Source: Thermodesulfobacteriota bacterium (GTDB taxonomy: Bacteria > Desulfobacterota > Desulfomonilia > Desulfomonilales > Desulfomonilaceae). From it: DNA of 5,227 bases. The notes under the pieces were generated by a model. That model saw nothing but the letters and a program-made list of their open reading frames with translations. It was not told the origin of the DNA and did not search any database. Position 1 is the stretch's first letter; every line of letters begins with the position of its first letter. The stretch lies in assembly GCA_030837305.1 (NCBI GenBank), contig JAUPKT010000503.1:1-5227 (forward strand), given 5' to 3'. Below, piece after piece: positions 1 through 5,227 of this stretch. The translations under genes were made by a program, and so were the position numbers.

Positions 1-2
1 CA

Positions 3-50
3 GTCGGGTCGGTTTCGAAAATACCCATGGTTATGAAGGACGCGAGGTGA
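3..50 (+). CDS. Possible 3' end of an upstream gene (partial, unidentified)
   Basis: The frame read from base 3 is open to the left edge and ends at TGA 48-50. This gives a tail of 15 residues ending in MVMKDAR. The stop shares four bases (GTGA, 47-50) with the GTG start of the glycosyltransferase, a layout typical of translationally coupled genes. Third codon positions in this frame are mostly G or C, which slightly favours it. A competing frame ends at TGA 34-36 with the tail RFRKYPWL. The glycosyltransferase frame is itself open to the edge, so the choice is not certain. The tail is too short to name a product. Confidence 0.3.
   Translation, partial: VGSVSKIPMVMKDAR
35..40 (+). promoter_or_regulatory. 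Ribosome binding site for the glycosyltransferase GTG start
   Basis: GAAGGA lies six bases before the GTG at 47 and is a good Shine-Dalgarno match at normal spacing. It is the main reason to accept GTG 47 as the start, because the frame stays open to the window edge without another start codon in view. Confidence 0.55.
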
Positions 51-1240
51 ATCTCCCGCGAATTGTTCTCCTCACTACGTCGTATCCGACCCACCCCAAT
101 GACTGGTCCGGGGTCTTTATTGCGAAGCTGGCGGAAGCACTCGGGAAGAAGGGTTACCGAATTCTTGTGATCTGTCCGGCCGTACCAAAGGGCCATGGTC
201 GATACCCCGTCAATGGGATTGACACTGTACGGTTTGGATATTTCTTCCCAAGATCCCTGGAAAGACTCACCGGCGGTGAGGGAGGGATTCCCGAAAACCT
301 CTCCACCAGCGTTCTCGCACGTATACAACTCATGCCTATGATGGGTCGGTTTTTCCACGAAGTCTTGAGAGAAACACGCTCTTCTGACGTGGTCTATGCT
401 AATTGGCTTGGGGCTGCACTGGTGGGAGCCTCCGTGTGTTCCCTGAGAAAAGCCCCCCTCGTCGTTTCTTTGCGGGGAGATGACGGATATCTCGCTCGGG
501 ACAAACCACTCTGGCGAATTCTCACGAAGTGGGTGATTCGCAAGTCCGCGTTTCTGGCGCCAGTGAGCAAGCAACTGCTTCAAATTGTCCTTGATCTTGG
601 CGCTGCGCAGTCCAAATGCTCCTTGCCGCGCTTCGGGGTCGATACGGACTTGTTTTATCCTGCCTCTAAACACAATCTTTCAGAAGAAATGGTCTGCGTA
701 GTGTTCGTCGGAAGTCTCGTCCAAAAGAAGGGGGTTCAGGACCTCTTGACCGCTTTATCGGCCCCTGAACTGAATAAAGTTCAATTAACGGTGGTTGGCG
801 ATGGCTTGTATAGCGGACGACTCAAGTCACTCTGTCACGAACTCGCCCTCGATGAAAGGACCAGGTGGCGGGGAGTGGTGAGTCCAAGAGAGGTCGCCTC
901 GATCCTCAGGGAATCAGACATCCTGTGCCTTCCCAGCTATACGGAAGGATCACCTAATGTAATCAAAGAGGCCATGGCATCAGGTCTTCCCGTCGTAGCA
1001 ACCCGCGTGGGAGGGATACCCGATCTCGTCAGCACCGAGCAAACAGGTTTGCTCTACGAGCCCGGAGATGTGGAGGGATTGAAAAAATGCTTGGTTAGCC
1101 TTGTCCAGAACCATGAGATGCGAAGGAGATTCGGAGACGAAGCCCGACGGATTATCACCGAGGGTGCACTGTCCTGGGATACCACAGCAGAAGACTTCAA
1201 TGTTATTTTTCGAAAATGTGTCTCAGAAAAGCCCACTTAG
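47..1240 (+). CDS. GT4-family glycosyltransferase (GT-B fold, polysaccharide/glycan type)
   Basis: Predicted to move a sugar from a nucleotide-sugar donor to a glycan or lipid-linked acceptor at the cytoplasmic membrane face. The 397 residues are normal for a full GT4 enzyme. The N-terminal acceptor domain opens with a beta strand and TTSYP (residues 10-14), then the loop DWSGVF (19-24) typical of family 4. Residues 63-125 follow the pattern of exopolysaccharide-type GT4 enzymes: a YFFPRSLERL segment, a glycine-rich stretch, then VVYANW. The C-terminal Rossmann domain begins near 217 with FVGSLVQKKG (220-229). It carries the donor-site EX7E motif as E300-GSPNVIK-E308, followed by ASGLPVVAT and GG(I)PD. 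Start is GTG 47: it has a Shine-Dalgarno six bases upstream, and family members begin right at this first strand. The donor and acceptor cannot be told from sequence. The product is not a processive synthase and has no membrane helix. The stop, TAG 1238-1240, is 50 bases before the next gene. Confidence 0.9.
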   Translation: MNLPRIVLLTTSYPTHPNDWSGVFIAKLAEALGKKGYRILVICPAVPKGHGRYPVNGIDTVRFGYFFPRSLERLTGGEGGIPENLSTSVLARIQLMPMMGRFFHEVLRETRSSDVVYANWLGAALVGASVCSLRKAPLVVSLRGDDGYLARDKPLWRILTKWVIRKSAFLAPVSKQLLQIVLDLGAAQSKCSLPRFGVDTDLFYPASKHNLSEEMVCVVFVGSLVQKKGVQDLLTALSAPELNKVQLTVVGDGLYSGRLKSLCHELALDERTRWRGVVSPREVASILRESDILCLPSYTEGSPNVIKEAMASGLPVVATRVGGIPDLVSTEQTGLLYEPGDVEGLKKCLVSLVQNHEMRRRFGDEARRIITEGALSWDTTAEDFNVIFRKCVSEKPT

Positions 1241-1253
1241 GCTCACGACAAAT

Positions 1254-1276
1254 GGTTCCCATCACGATTGGGACCC
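1254..1276 (+). promoter_or_regulatory. Inverted repeat in the gap before the desulfurase gene
   Basis: GGTTCCCA (1254-1261) and TGGGACCC (1269-1276) pair as five base pairs, one mismatch and two more pairs around the seven-base loop TCACGAT. There is no T run after it, so it is not a standard terminator. It could be a small operator or an RNA hairpin ahead of the start at 1291. It could also be chance. Confidence 0.25.
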
Positions 1277-1278
1277 CA

Positions 1279-1284
1279 TATAAG
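1279..1284 (+). promoter_or_regulatory. Candidate -10 box upstream of the desulfurase gene
   Basis: TATAAG matches five of six bases of the sigma-70 -10 consensus. A weak -35-like TTCCCA (1256-1261, four of six) sits 17 bases upstream, inside the inverted repeat. Transcription would begin at about 1291, the proposed ATG, giving a leaderless message. That would explain the missing Shine-Dalgarno. This is inference from a short motif. Confidence 0.22.
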
Positions 1285-1290
1285 TTTACC

Positions 1291-2526
1291 ATGACTAAGA
1301 AACAGATCTACATGGACAATGCCGCAACTTCTTTTCCAAAGCCTCCTGGAGTGGTAGAGGCAATGGTGCGTTTTATGAGTGAGGTGGGGGCAAACCCGGA
1401 TCGTTCCCATCATGTCCGATCCGCTGAGGCATCATCCATAGCCGCAAATGCACGTAATCTTCTCGCAAGACTGTTTAACATGCCGGACCCGCTAAGGATC
1501 ATCTTCACCCTCAACGCCACCGAGTCCCTCAACACAGTCATTTTCGGCGTGGTCAAAGACGGAGATCACGTCATCATGACCCAAATGGAACACAACTCAG
1601 TCATAAGGCCGCTGCGTTATCTCGAGTCAAAAGGCGCCATAGAAGTTTCCGTTGCCCCATGTGACCGGATGGGCTTTTTGGACGTTGGGGCACTCAAGAA
1701 ACTTATCAAAAAAGAGACGGCCTTGATCGTGCTCAACCATGCGTCCAACGTTTGCGGCACGATTCAGGATGTTATGGCCGTGAGACAGGCCACGGACGAC
1801 ATTCCACTTCTCCTCGATGCTGCGCAAACAGCGGGCGCGGTACCAATCGATGTGATGGCAATGGGCATCGATTTCCTTGCGTTCACGGGACATAAGGGCC
1901 TCTATGGGCCACAAGGTACGGGCGGACTCTACATTCGCGAAGGACGGCAAGTGAGGCCTCTCAAGCGGGGTGGTACAGGAACCTTCTCCGAACAAGAGCA
2001 CCAACCCGCGTTATTCCCGGATTATATGGAGAGCGGCACGAGAAACAACGTTGGCATTGCAGGGTTGGCTGAAGGGGTCAAATTCGTTTTGGATACCGGG
2101 ATGGACCGGATAAGAGAGCATGAGGCGAGGCTGTTGGAAACATTTGTCGACGGTGTCATCGACCTGCCGGGCGTAACCCTATACGGTCCGCTGAAACCCG
2201 TCAAACAAGTTTCAATACTCTCCATGACTTTCGACCAAGCGCTCCCTGACGGAATGCATCAATCATTTGGCGGATGCGGCAATAGGGCCATCCCCGCTAC
2301 CTTTGAATCGATTCACCCCGCCGAGGCAGGGAGCATCTTGGAGCAGGAATTTGAGATATTCGTTCGCGTTGGGTTGCATTGCGCGCCTTTGGCACACAGA
2401 GCCCTTGGTTCATTTCCTGATGGAACAGTAAGATTCAGTCTGGGCTACTTTAACACCTTGGAAGAAGTTCAAATCGCCGTGTCGGCAGTCCGGAAAATCG
2501 CCGAGAAAAAAGATTATCTGGATTAA
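1291..2526 (+). CDS. Cysteine desulfurase-like PLP enzyme (class V aminotransferase fold)
   Basis: Likely removes sulfur from L-cysteine through an enzyme persulfide, or performs a related PLP-dependent reaction in the cytosol. From ATG 1291 the product is 411 residues and begins at the family hallmark IYMDNAATSFPKP (6-18). Key residues visible: H101 in MEHNS, which stacks on PLP; D176 and Q179 in LLLDAAQTAG; the Schiff-base lysine K202 in TGHKGLYGPQG; R251 in ESGTRNN; and C364 in GLHCAPLAH, aligning with the active cysteine of SufS. The ending GTVRFSLGYFNT is characteristic of the SufS-like 'cysteine desulfurase family protein' subgroup (TIGR01977 type), not IscS. The subgroup is usually nearer 380 residues; an extra segment at about 315-338 accounts for much of the excess. 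In-frame ATGs at 1216 and 1252 exist, but their added residues look unlike the family and neither has a ribosome site. No suf or isc gene is visible nearby, so the sulfur acceptor is unknown. The lack of an obvious ribosome site leaves the start less sure than the function. Confidence 0.88.
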   Translation: MTKKQIYMDNAATSFPKPPGVVEAMVRFMSEVGANPDRSHHVRSAEASSIAANARNLLARLFNMPDPLRIIFTLNATESLNTVIFGVVKDGDHVIMTQMEHNSVIRPLRYLESKGAIEVSVAPCDRMGFLDVGALKKLIKKETALIVLNHASNVCGTIQDVMAVRQATDDIPLLLDAAQTAGAVPIDVMAMGIDFLAFTGHKGLYGPQGTGGLYIREGRQVRPLKRGGTGTFSEQEHQPALFPDYMESGTRNNVGIAGLAEGVKFVLDTGMDRIREHEARLLETFVDGVIDLPGVTLYGPLKPVKQVSILSMTFDQALPDGMHQSFGGCGNRAIPATFESIHPAEAGSILEQEFEIFVRVGLHCAPLAHRALGSFPDGTVRFSLGYFNTLEEVQIAVSAVRKIAEKKDYLD

Positions 2527-2550
2527 AGCTCCCGCTCGAGCCCCACGCAA

Positions 2551-2586
2551 TTTTCGAGACCCGCTGCAAGAGGAACAGCTCGAAAG
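2551..2586. terminator. Weak bulged hairpin in the convergent gap (possible terminator)
   Basis: TTTCGAG (2552-2558) is the exact reverse complement of CTCGAAA (2579-2585). A T-G pair can extend it outward, and CTG/CAG (2564-2566 with 2576-2578) extends it inward across a five-base bulge. It lies between two convergent stop codons, where a shared terminator is expected. No U-tract follows on either strand, so intrinsic termination is doubtful. Apart from this hairpin I see nothing else in the 93-base gap (2527-2619). Confidence 0.25.
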
Positions 2587-2619
2587 ATTCGCTTGCTCTC
2601 TCTGTCCCTCAATCTCTCC

Positions 2620-4128
2620 TCATTTCTTGGCGACAATCCTCTCCACATCGTTTCGGAGACGTGTCACAAAGCTTCCGGGGATTTGAAAGACCGCCCCTTT
2701 CTCTTCATGGGGATCCACCACCGCATTAACTAATTCCGGCACAGGGGTATGTTTCGTTGATGCCGGCACGTTTCTCACAGGCTCAGAGGGTGCAGAGGAG
2801 TCCTGGCTTGCTGAAGCATCAGCAGCAACACCTTCCGACTTATCTGTTGCGGGCTTCTCGGATTCGTGGGGACTTGCCTTCCAACTCACGGTCACGACGG
2901 TAGGATCATTCTGTCCCTTCAAATAAAGAGATGCAACAAGCTTTTGTCCCCTATCCCCGCTGGATTCGGGAAGATCGCCTTTGGCGATACTCTTCCATTC
3001 GAGATCTTTGAGTTCCCAGAGAATCGAAGTGATGCTCCACGCGTCTAAACTCGAAATCTTTTGCGGTTCTTCAAGGGTCCACTGTTTTTCGTCCTTTCGA
3101 ATGGCAACCCATTTCTTTCCATCCAACTCCAACTGGAGTTTTTCCACATCCGGGAGATTGAATGAAACCAAAGACTTGTCCCGAAGCGCATGAGTATCTG
3201 GTGGGGAGAAAGCTTTGAGGGGTTTCCCCTCCACTATATACACGTTGCTCCGGTCTTTCACTGCAACATAGACATCGGAATCACCTGTTGCTGACGGGGC
3301 TTCTTTCACAGGTCCTCCCACAATGAGCGTCTGCCCTGCTTTTGGACCTGACAATTCTACCGATGCTCTAGGGCTGGTCAGTCCGTACTGATCATCGCTC
3401 AAATTCGGTTCATCGATTATCTGTTTGGCACGCAGGTTTGTGAGACTAATCAAGTCCCTATTGAGGACACTTGCTTTGAGCCTCATCTCTTCGGGTTTTA
3501 CCATCATCCATTTATCTGCCCCCTGTCTGGCAATCTCCGTCTCCTTGCCATTGATCTTTACCACGACACGTTCGATGTCGGACGGTGCCAGAGATAAAAC
3601 ACTCTTCTCACGGAGATCAAAGACAGTCTTGTGCAAGGCGTTTTTCAAGGTATCAGCGACCAGGAAGAGCCGCGGATCATCCCCAACCCTCATGTAATAG
3701 GATGTCTTGGATGGATTGTTTTCTCCAATGAATAGCTGTGTCCGGGAGTCTTTTGAAGAAAGAGCCACAGATACGGGAGCACGCTCAAGTCCATACTCAG
3801 CCCACTTAACATCTTGGTCTTGAAGAATGCGCTCTGCTTTGGCCAACTGTGCCGATATGATCAATGACGACACTGCCGATTGGTCCGCTGCCGTCTTGAT
3901 CGGCTCAACAAGAACCCAACGGTCCTCCAGTTTCTTCAGTTGAATGATGCCTCCATCTTCTCTCTTTAACTCGATTTCCGTCACATTTTCCTTGTCCAGG
4001 GCCACAAGCTGAGACGCTTTCTCCTCCTGAGCCTGTTTTTCTCCCTTGTGCCGTATTTCAAAGAAAAAAACCCACGCACCCAGAGCACACAAGATGATAA
4101 AGTAGATTAACACCTTGGACCAATTCAT
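2620..4128 (-). CDS. DUF4340 domain protein, membrane-anchored partner of a GldG-type ABC system
   Basis: A 502-residue protein of the DUF4340 family, whose members sit beside GldG-like genes in gliding-type ABC operons; the biochemical role is unknown. Residues 5-23 form one hydrophobic helix after a short MNWSK start, followed by a charged stretch, so it is probably an inner-membrane anchor with the rest outside the cytoplasm. The body shows three divergent modules, at about 43-175, 178-318 and 320-502. Each has a strand pair, a W(V/M/T)-x-x-(E/K)P segment (71-76, 207-212, 350-355) and, in the first two, YGL-x-x-P (112-117, 248-253) and an LR(E/D)KS ending (172-176, 315-319). In module 3 a Ser/Ala/Pro/Glu-rich linker (about 418-460) interrupts the fold, which resumes with VFQIPGSFVTRL. 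The ATG at 4128 is eight bases after a strong ribosome site. The gene lies 68 bases after GldG on the same strand, so co-transcription is likely. No catalytic motif is recognised. Confidence 0.85.
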   Translation of the reverse strand: MNWSKVLIYFIILCALGAWVFFFEIRHKGEKQAQEEKASQLVALDKENVTEIELKREDGGIIQLKKLEDRWVLVEPIKTAADQSAVSSLIISAQLAKAERILQDQDVKWAEYGLERAPVSVALSSKDSRTQLFIGENNPSKTSYYMRVGDDPRLFLVADTLKNALHKTVFDLREKSVLSLAPSDIERVVVKINGKETEIARQGADKWMMVKPEEMRLKASVLNRDLISLTNLRAKQIIDEPNLSDDQYGLTSPRASVELSGPKAGQTLIVGGPVKEAPSATGDSDVYVAVKDRSNVYIVEGKPLKAFSPPDTHALRDKSLVSFNLPDVEKLQLELDGKKWVAIRKDEKQWTLEEPQKISSLDAWSITSILWELKDLEWKSIAKGDLPESSGDRGQKLVASLYLKGQNDPTVVTVSWKASPHESEKPATDKSEGVAADASASQDSSAPSEPVRNVPASTKHTPVPELVNAVVDPHEEKGAVFQIPGSFVTRLRNDVERIVAKK

Positions 4129-4136
4129 TCATCTAT

Positions 4137-4142
4137 CCTCCC
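4137..4142 (-). promoter_or_regulatory. Strong Shine-Dalgarno for the DUF4340 gene
   Basis: The minus strand reads GGGAGG, a near-perfect anti-16S match. Two overlapping ATGs follow (ATGAATG). The second (4128) is eight bases downstream and opens the 502-residue frame. The first (4132) is four bases downstream and runs only 24 codons, so the spacing favours 4128. Confidence 0.7.
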
Positions 4143-4196
4143 TGCTGGACCCGATCAACGCAATGATGAAATTCAAGAGAGATCCCAAAGTATTTC

Positions 4197-5227
4197 CTAG
4201 CCCTCGGCAGCTCGTACCATCCGTCTGCGATATATATACACAGCGATTCCGGCAACAATCCAAGCCAAAGGCATGATCAATACAGGCACAAGGAAGAAGA
4301 TCACCGCTTCCCGCGCGGTGAGGACAAACGGTTGAGCTTTCGGGGACTTGGGCCGAATGGATATGAGATTCTCGTCTTCCGCCAACCAAGAGATGGTATT
4401 CATAAAGAGATCGCCATTGCCCTGAAGCTTGAAATATTTGTTGGCCGCTACCTGAGCACTACCAAGAACGACTATGCGGGCCTTCTGAGGTTTCGCAGGC
4501 TCTCCCGCAGATTTCACATTTTCTTCCTGTGGACTCTGATCCCCGCCGCCGGAACCCGTGTCCTTCGAATCGGTTTCCTGTGCTTCTTTGGCCTCTGTCT
4601 GGGCTTTTTCTTTGGAATCCGGAACCGTGACCTGTGATACTGCCATGACGGATATCGGACCTTTCGTGCCGGTCTTCTCGTCAAAGTTAGCGTTACCCGA
4701 TTTGAGCTGCTCTTCGTTGATGGTCCATGAAACCGGGCTGGTCATGGCGAGTTCTTGCGCCTCTATGCCCTGCGCTGTCTTGTTCTCGACCCGTACTGAC
4801 CGGGTCTCCGGGAAAAAGGAGGCCATATTGAAATTCTTGGTTATGGGGAACTGAATATACGTCATGATTACGGGCAACAAGTAGTCTCCGCCCATGGCCC
4901 TACTCATTCTGTCCACCACAATGTCTTCGGCCGTGACAAACCCGTATTCTTTCAACAAAGCTGCCAAGAGAGGAGTCTTGAAAGGATTCAGCATCACCAA
5001 GACACTTCCCCCTCTTTTAATGTAGGCCCGAATGGACTCCATCTCACTTTCCATGGGGTCGGTCTTCGGTCCTGCAATGATCAATATGGACGCATCCTGA
5101 GGAACTTCGGGGGTCTGGAGGAGCACTAAATCCTCAACCTTGTAATTTTGTTTCTCAATCTCTCCTCGAGCTACACTGAAGCCGGTTTCCCCGGTTGAGT
5201 CTGAAGCAAGTTCGCCGTGGCCCTTAA
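4197..5227 (-). CDS. GldG-family ABC transport auxiliary protein (N-terminus beyond the window)
   Basis: Extracytoplasmic auxiliary subunit of a gliding-type ABC system (GldG / ABC_transp_aux type), expected to work with an ATPase and a permease encoded upstream, outside the window. The frame is open to the right edge: 342 residues are visible, starting with GHGE (about 2-5), which matches the conserved TGHGE region of the family. The N-terminal part, usually with a first membrane helix, is therefore missing. Visible features, numbered from the edge: a Rossmann-like strand ILIIAGPKTDP (47-57), an RGG turn before VLVMLNPF (71-82), a charged low-complexity linker rich in E, K, S and G (about 202-246), a strand RIVVLGSAQVAANKYF, the typical GNGDLFMNTISWLAEDE (269-285) with ISIRPKSP, and a C-terminal transmembrane helix (about 306-331) followed by RRR. 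The family often has GDSDF where this protein has GSAQV. GTG 5126 is not the real start, because conserved family sequence continues upstream of it. The stop (TAG, 4197-4199) is 68 bases before the DUF4340 gene. Confidence 0.85.
   Translation of the reverse strand, partial: KGHGELASDSTGETGFSVARGEIEKQNYKVEDLVLLQTPEVPQDASILIIAGPKTDPMESEMESIRAYIKRGGSVLVMLNPFKTPLLAALLKEYGFVTAEDIVVDRMSRAMGGDYLLPVIMTYIQFPITKNFNMASFFPETRSVRVENKTAQGIEAQELAMTSPVSWTINEEQLKSGNANFDEKTGTKGPISVMAVSQVTVPDSKEKAQTEAKEAQETDSKDTGSGGGDQSPQEENVKSAGEPAKPQKARIVVLGSAQVAANKYFKLQGNGDLFMNTISWLAEDENLISIRPKSPKAQPFVLTAREAVIFFLVPVLIMPLAWIVAGIAVYIYRRRMVRAAEG

Noticed and set aside
1216..1290. N-terminal extension of the desulfurase from ATG 1216 or 1252, overlapping the glycosyltransferase end or filling the gap
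   Set aside because: The added 25 or 13 residues look unlike the family N-terminus, and neither ATG has a ribosome site.
1627..2004. A 125-codon minus-strand frame inside the desulfurase gene
   Set aside because: It is antisense to strongly conserved PLP-enzyme motifs, and its Cys/His/Arg-rich translation has no recognisable domain.
2608..2621. A 14-base direct repeat (CTCAATCTCTCCTC) here and at 5154-5167
   Set aside because: A single pair of short pyrimidine-rich repeats, one in a gap and one inside GldG coding sequence, is most simply chance.
3425..3697. Plus-strand frame of 90 codons inside the DUF4340 gene
   Set aside because: It is the antisense shadow of a well-supported gene, Ser/Arg/Leu-rich with no motif or ribosome site.
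4064..4070. Run of seven A (T on the coding strand) giving a T-TTT-TTC slippery heptamer in the DUF4340 anchor
   Set aside because: It encodes phenylalanines in the membrane helix, where T runs are expected. A -1 shift meets a stop almost at once, and no downstream stimulator is evident.
4129..4389. An 86-codon minus-strand frame ending right at the DUF4340 start, with a hydrophobic tail (SLLNFIIALIG)
   Set aside because: Most of it overlaps the C-terminal coding part of GldG in another frame, is rich in Cys, His and Arg, and has no family look. Only the last 19 or so codons lie in the gap; a TTG-started micro-gene there is possible but lacks a ribosome site.
4332..4854. Two overlapping plus-strand frames of about 100 codons inside the GldG gene
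   Set aside because: They are antisense to a conserved coding frame, overlap each other, and show no family features.

Overview
The window holds four protein-coding genes in two convergent blocks, plus about 50 bases at the left edge that probably end a fifth. Base composition is moderate, with no obvious compositional break. Nothing in the sequence fixes the host. The membrane-anchored pair on the right is of the 'gliding-type' ABC auxiliary kind (GldG family plus DUF4340), which is known from Bacteroidetes, Planctomycetes, Verrucomicrobia, Spirochaetes and many delta-proteobacteria (Desulfobacterota). Together with a polysaccharide-type GT4 enzyme this suggests a Gram-negative, plausibly delta-proteobacterial host. 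That placement is inference.

Left block (plus strand, about 1-2526): a GT4 glycosyltransferase (47-1240) starts at a GTG that overlaps a possible upstream stop codon by four bases (GTGA). It is followed by a class V aminotransferase-fold, cysteine-desulfurase-like enzyme (best start 1291, stop 2526). The 50-base gap between them has no convincing ribosome site but carries a small inverted repeat and a TATAAG box, so the second gene may have its own, possibly leaderless, promoter. The desulfurase keeps all the catalytic residues I can check. It has an apparent extra segment of about 24 residues just before the active-site cysteine loop.

Middle (2527-2619): a 93-base convergent gap with a weak bulged hairpin and no clear U-tract terminator.

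Right block (minus strand, 5227-2620): a GldG-family protein, truncated by the right edge (its N-terminus lies beyond 5227), is followed after 68 bases by a DUF4340 protein with a strong Shine-Dalgarno. In such operons an ABC ATPase and a permease normally lie upstream, which here would be to the right of the window. Both proteins look anchored in the inner membrane, GldG by a C-terminal helix and DUF4340 by an N-terminal helix, with large extracytoplasmic domains. Both are interrupted by long charged or low-complexity linkers. The DUF4340 protein can be read as three divergent copies of one module.

I see no RNA gene, CRISPR array, insertion sequence or phage feature, and no clear evidence of a wholly new system. 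The most interesting points are the desulfurase insertion, the three-module DUF4340 architecture, and the control region at 1241-1291.
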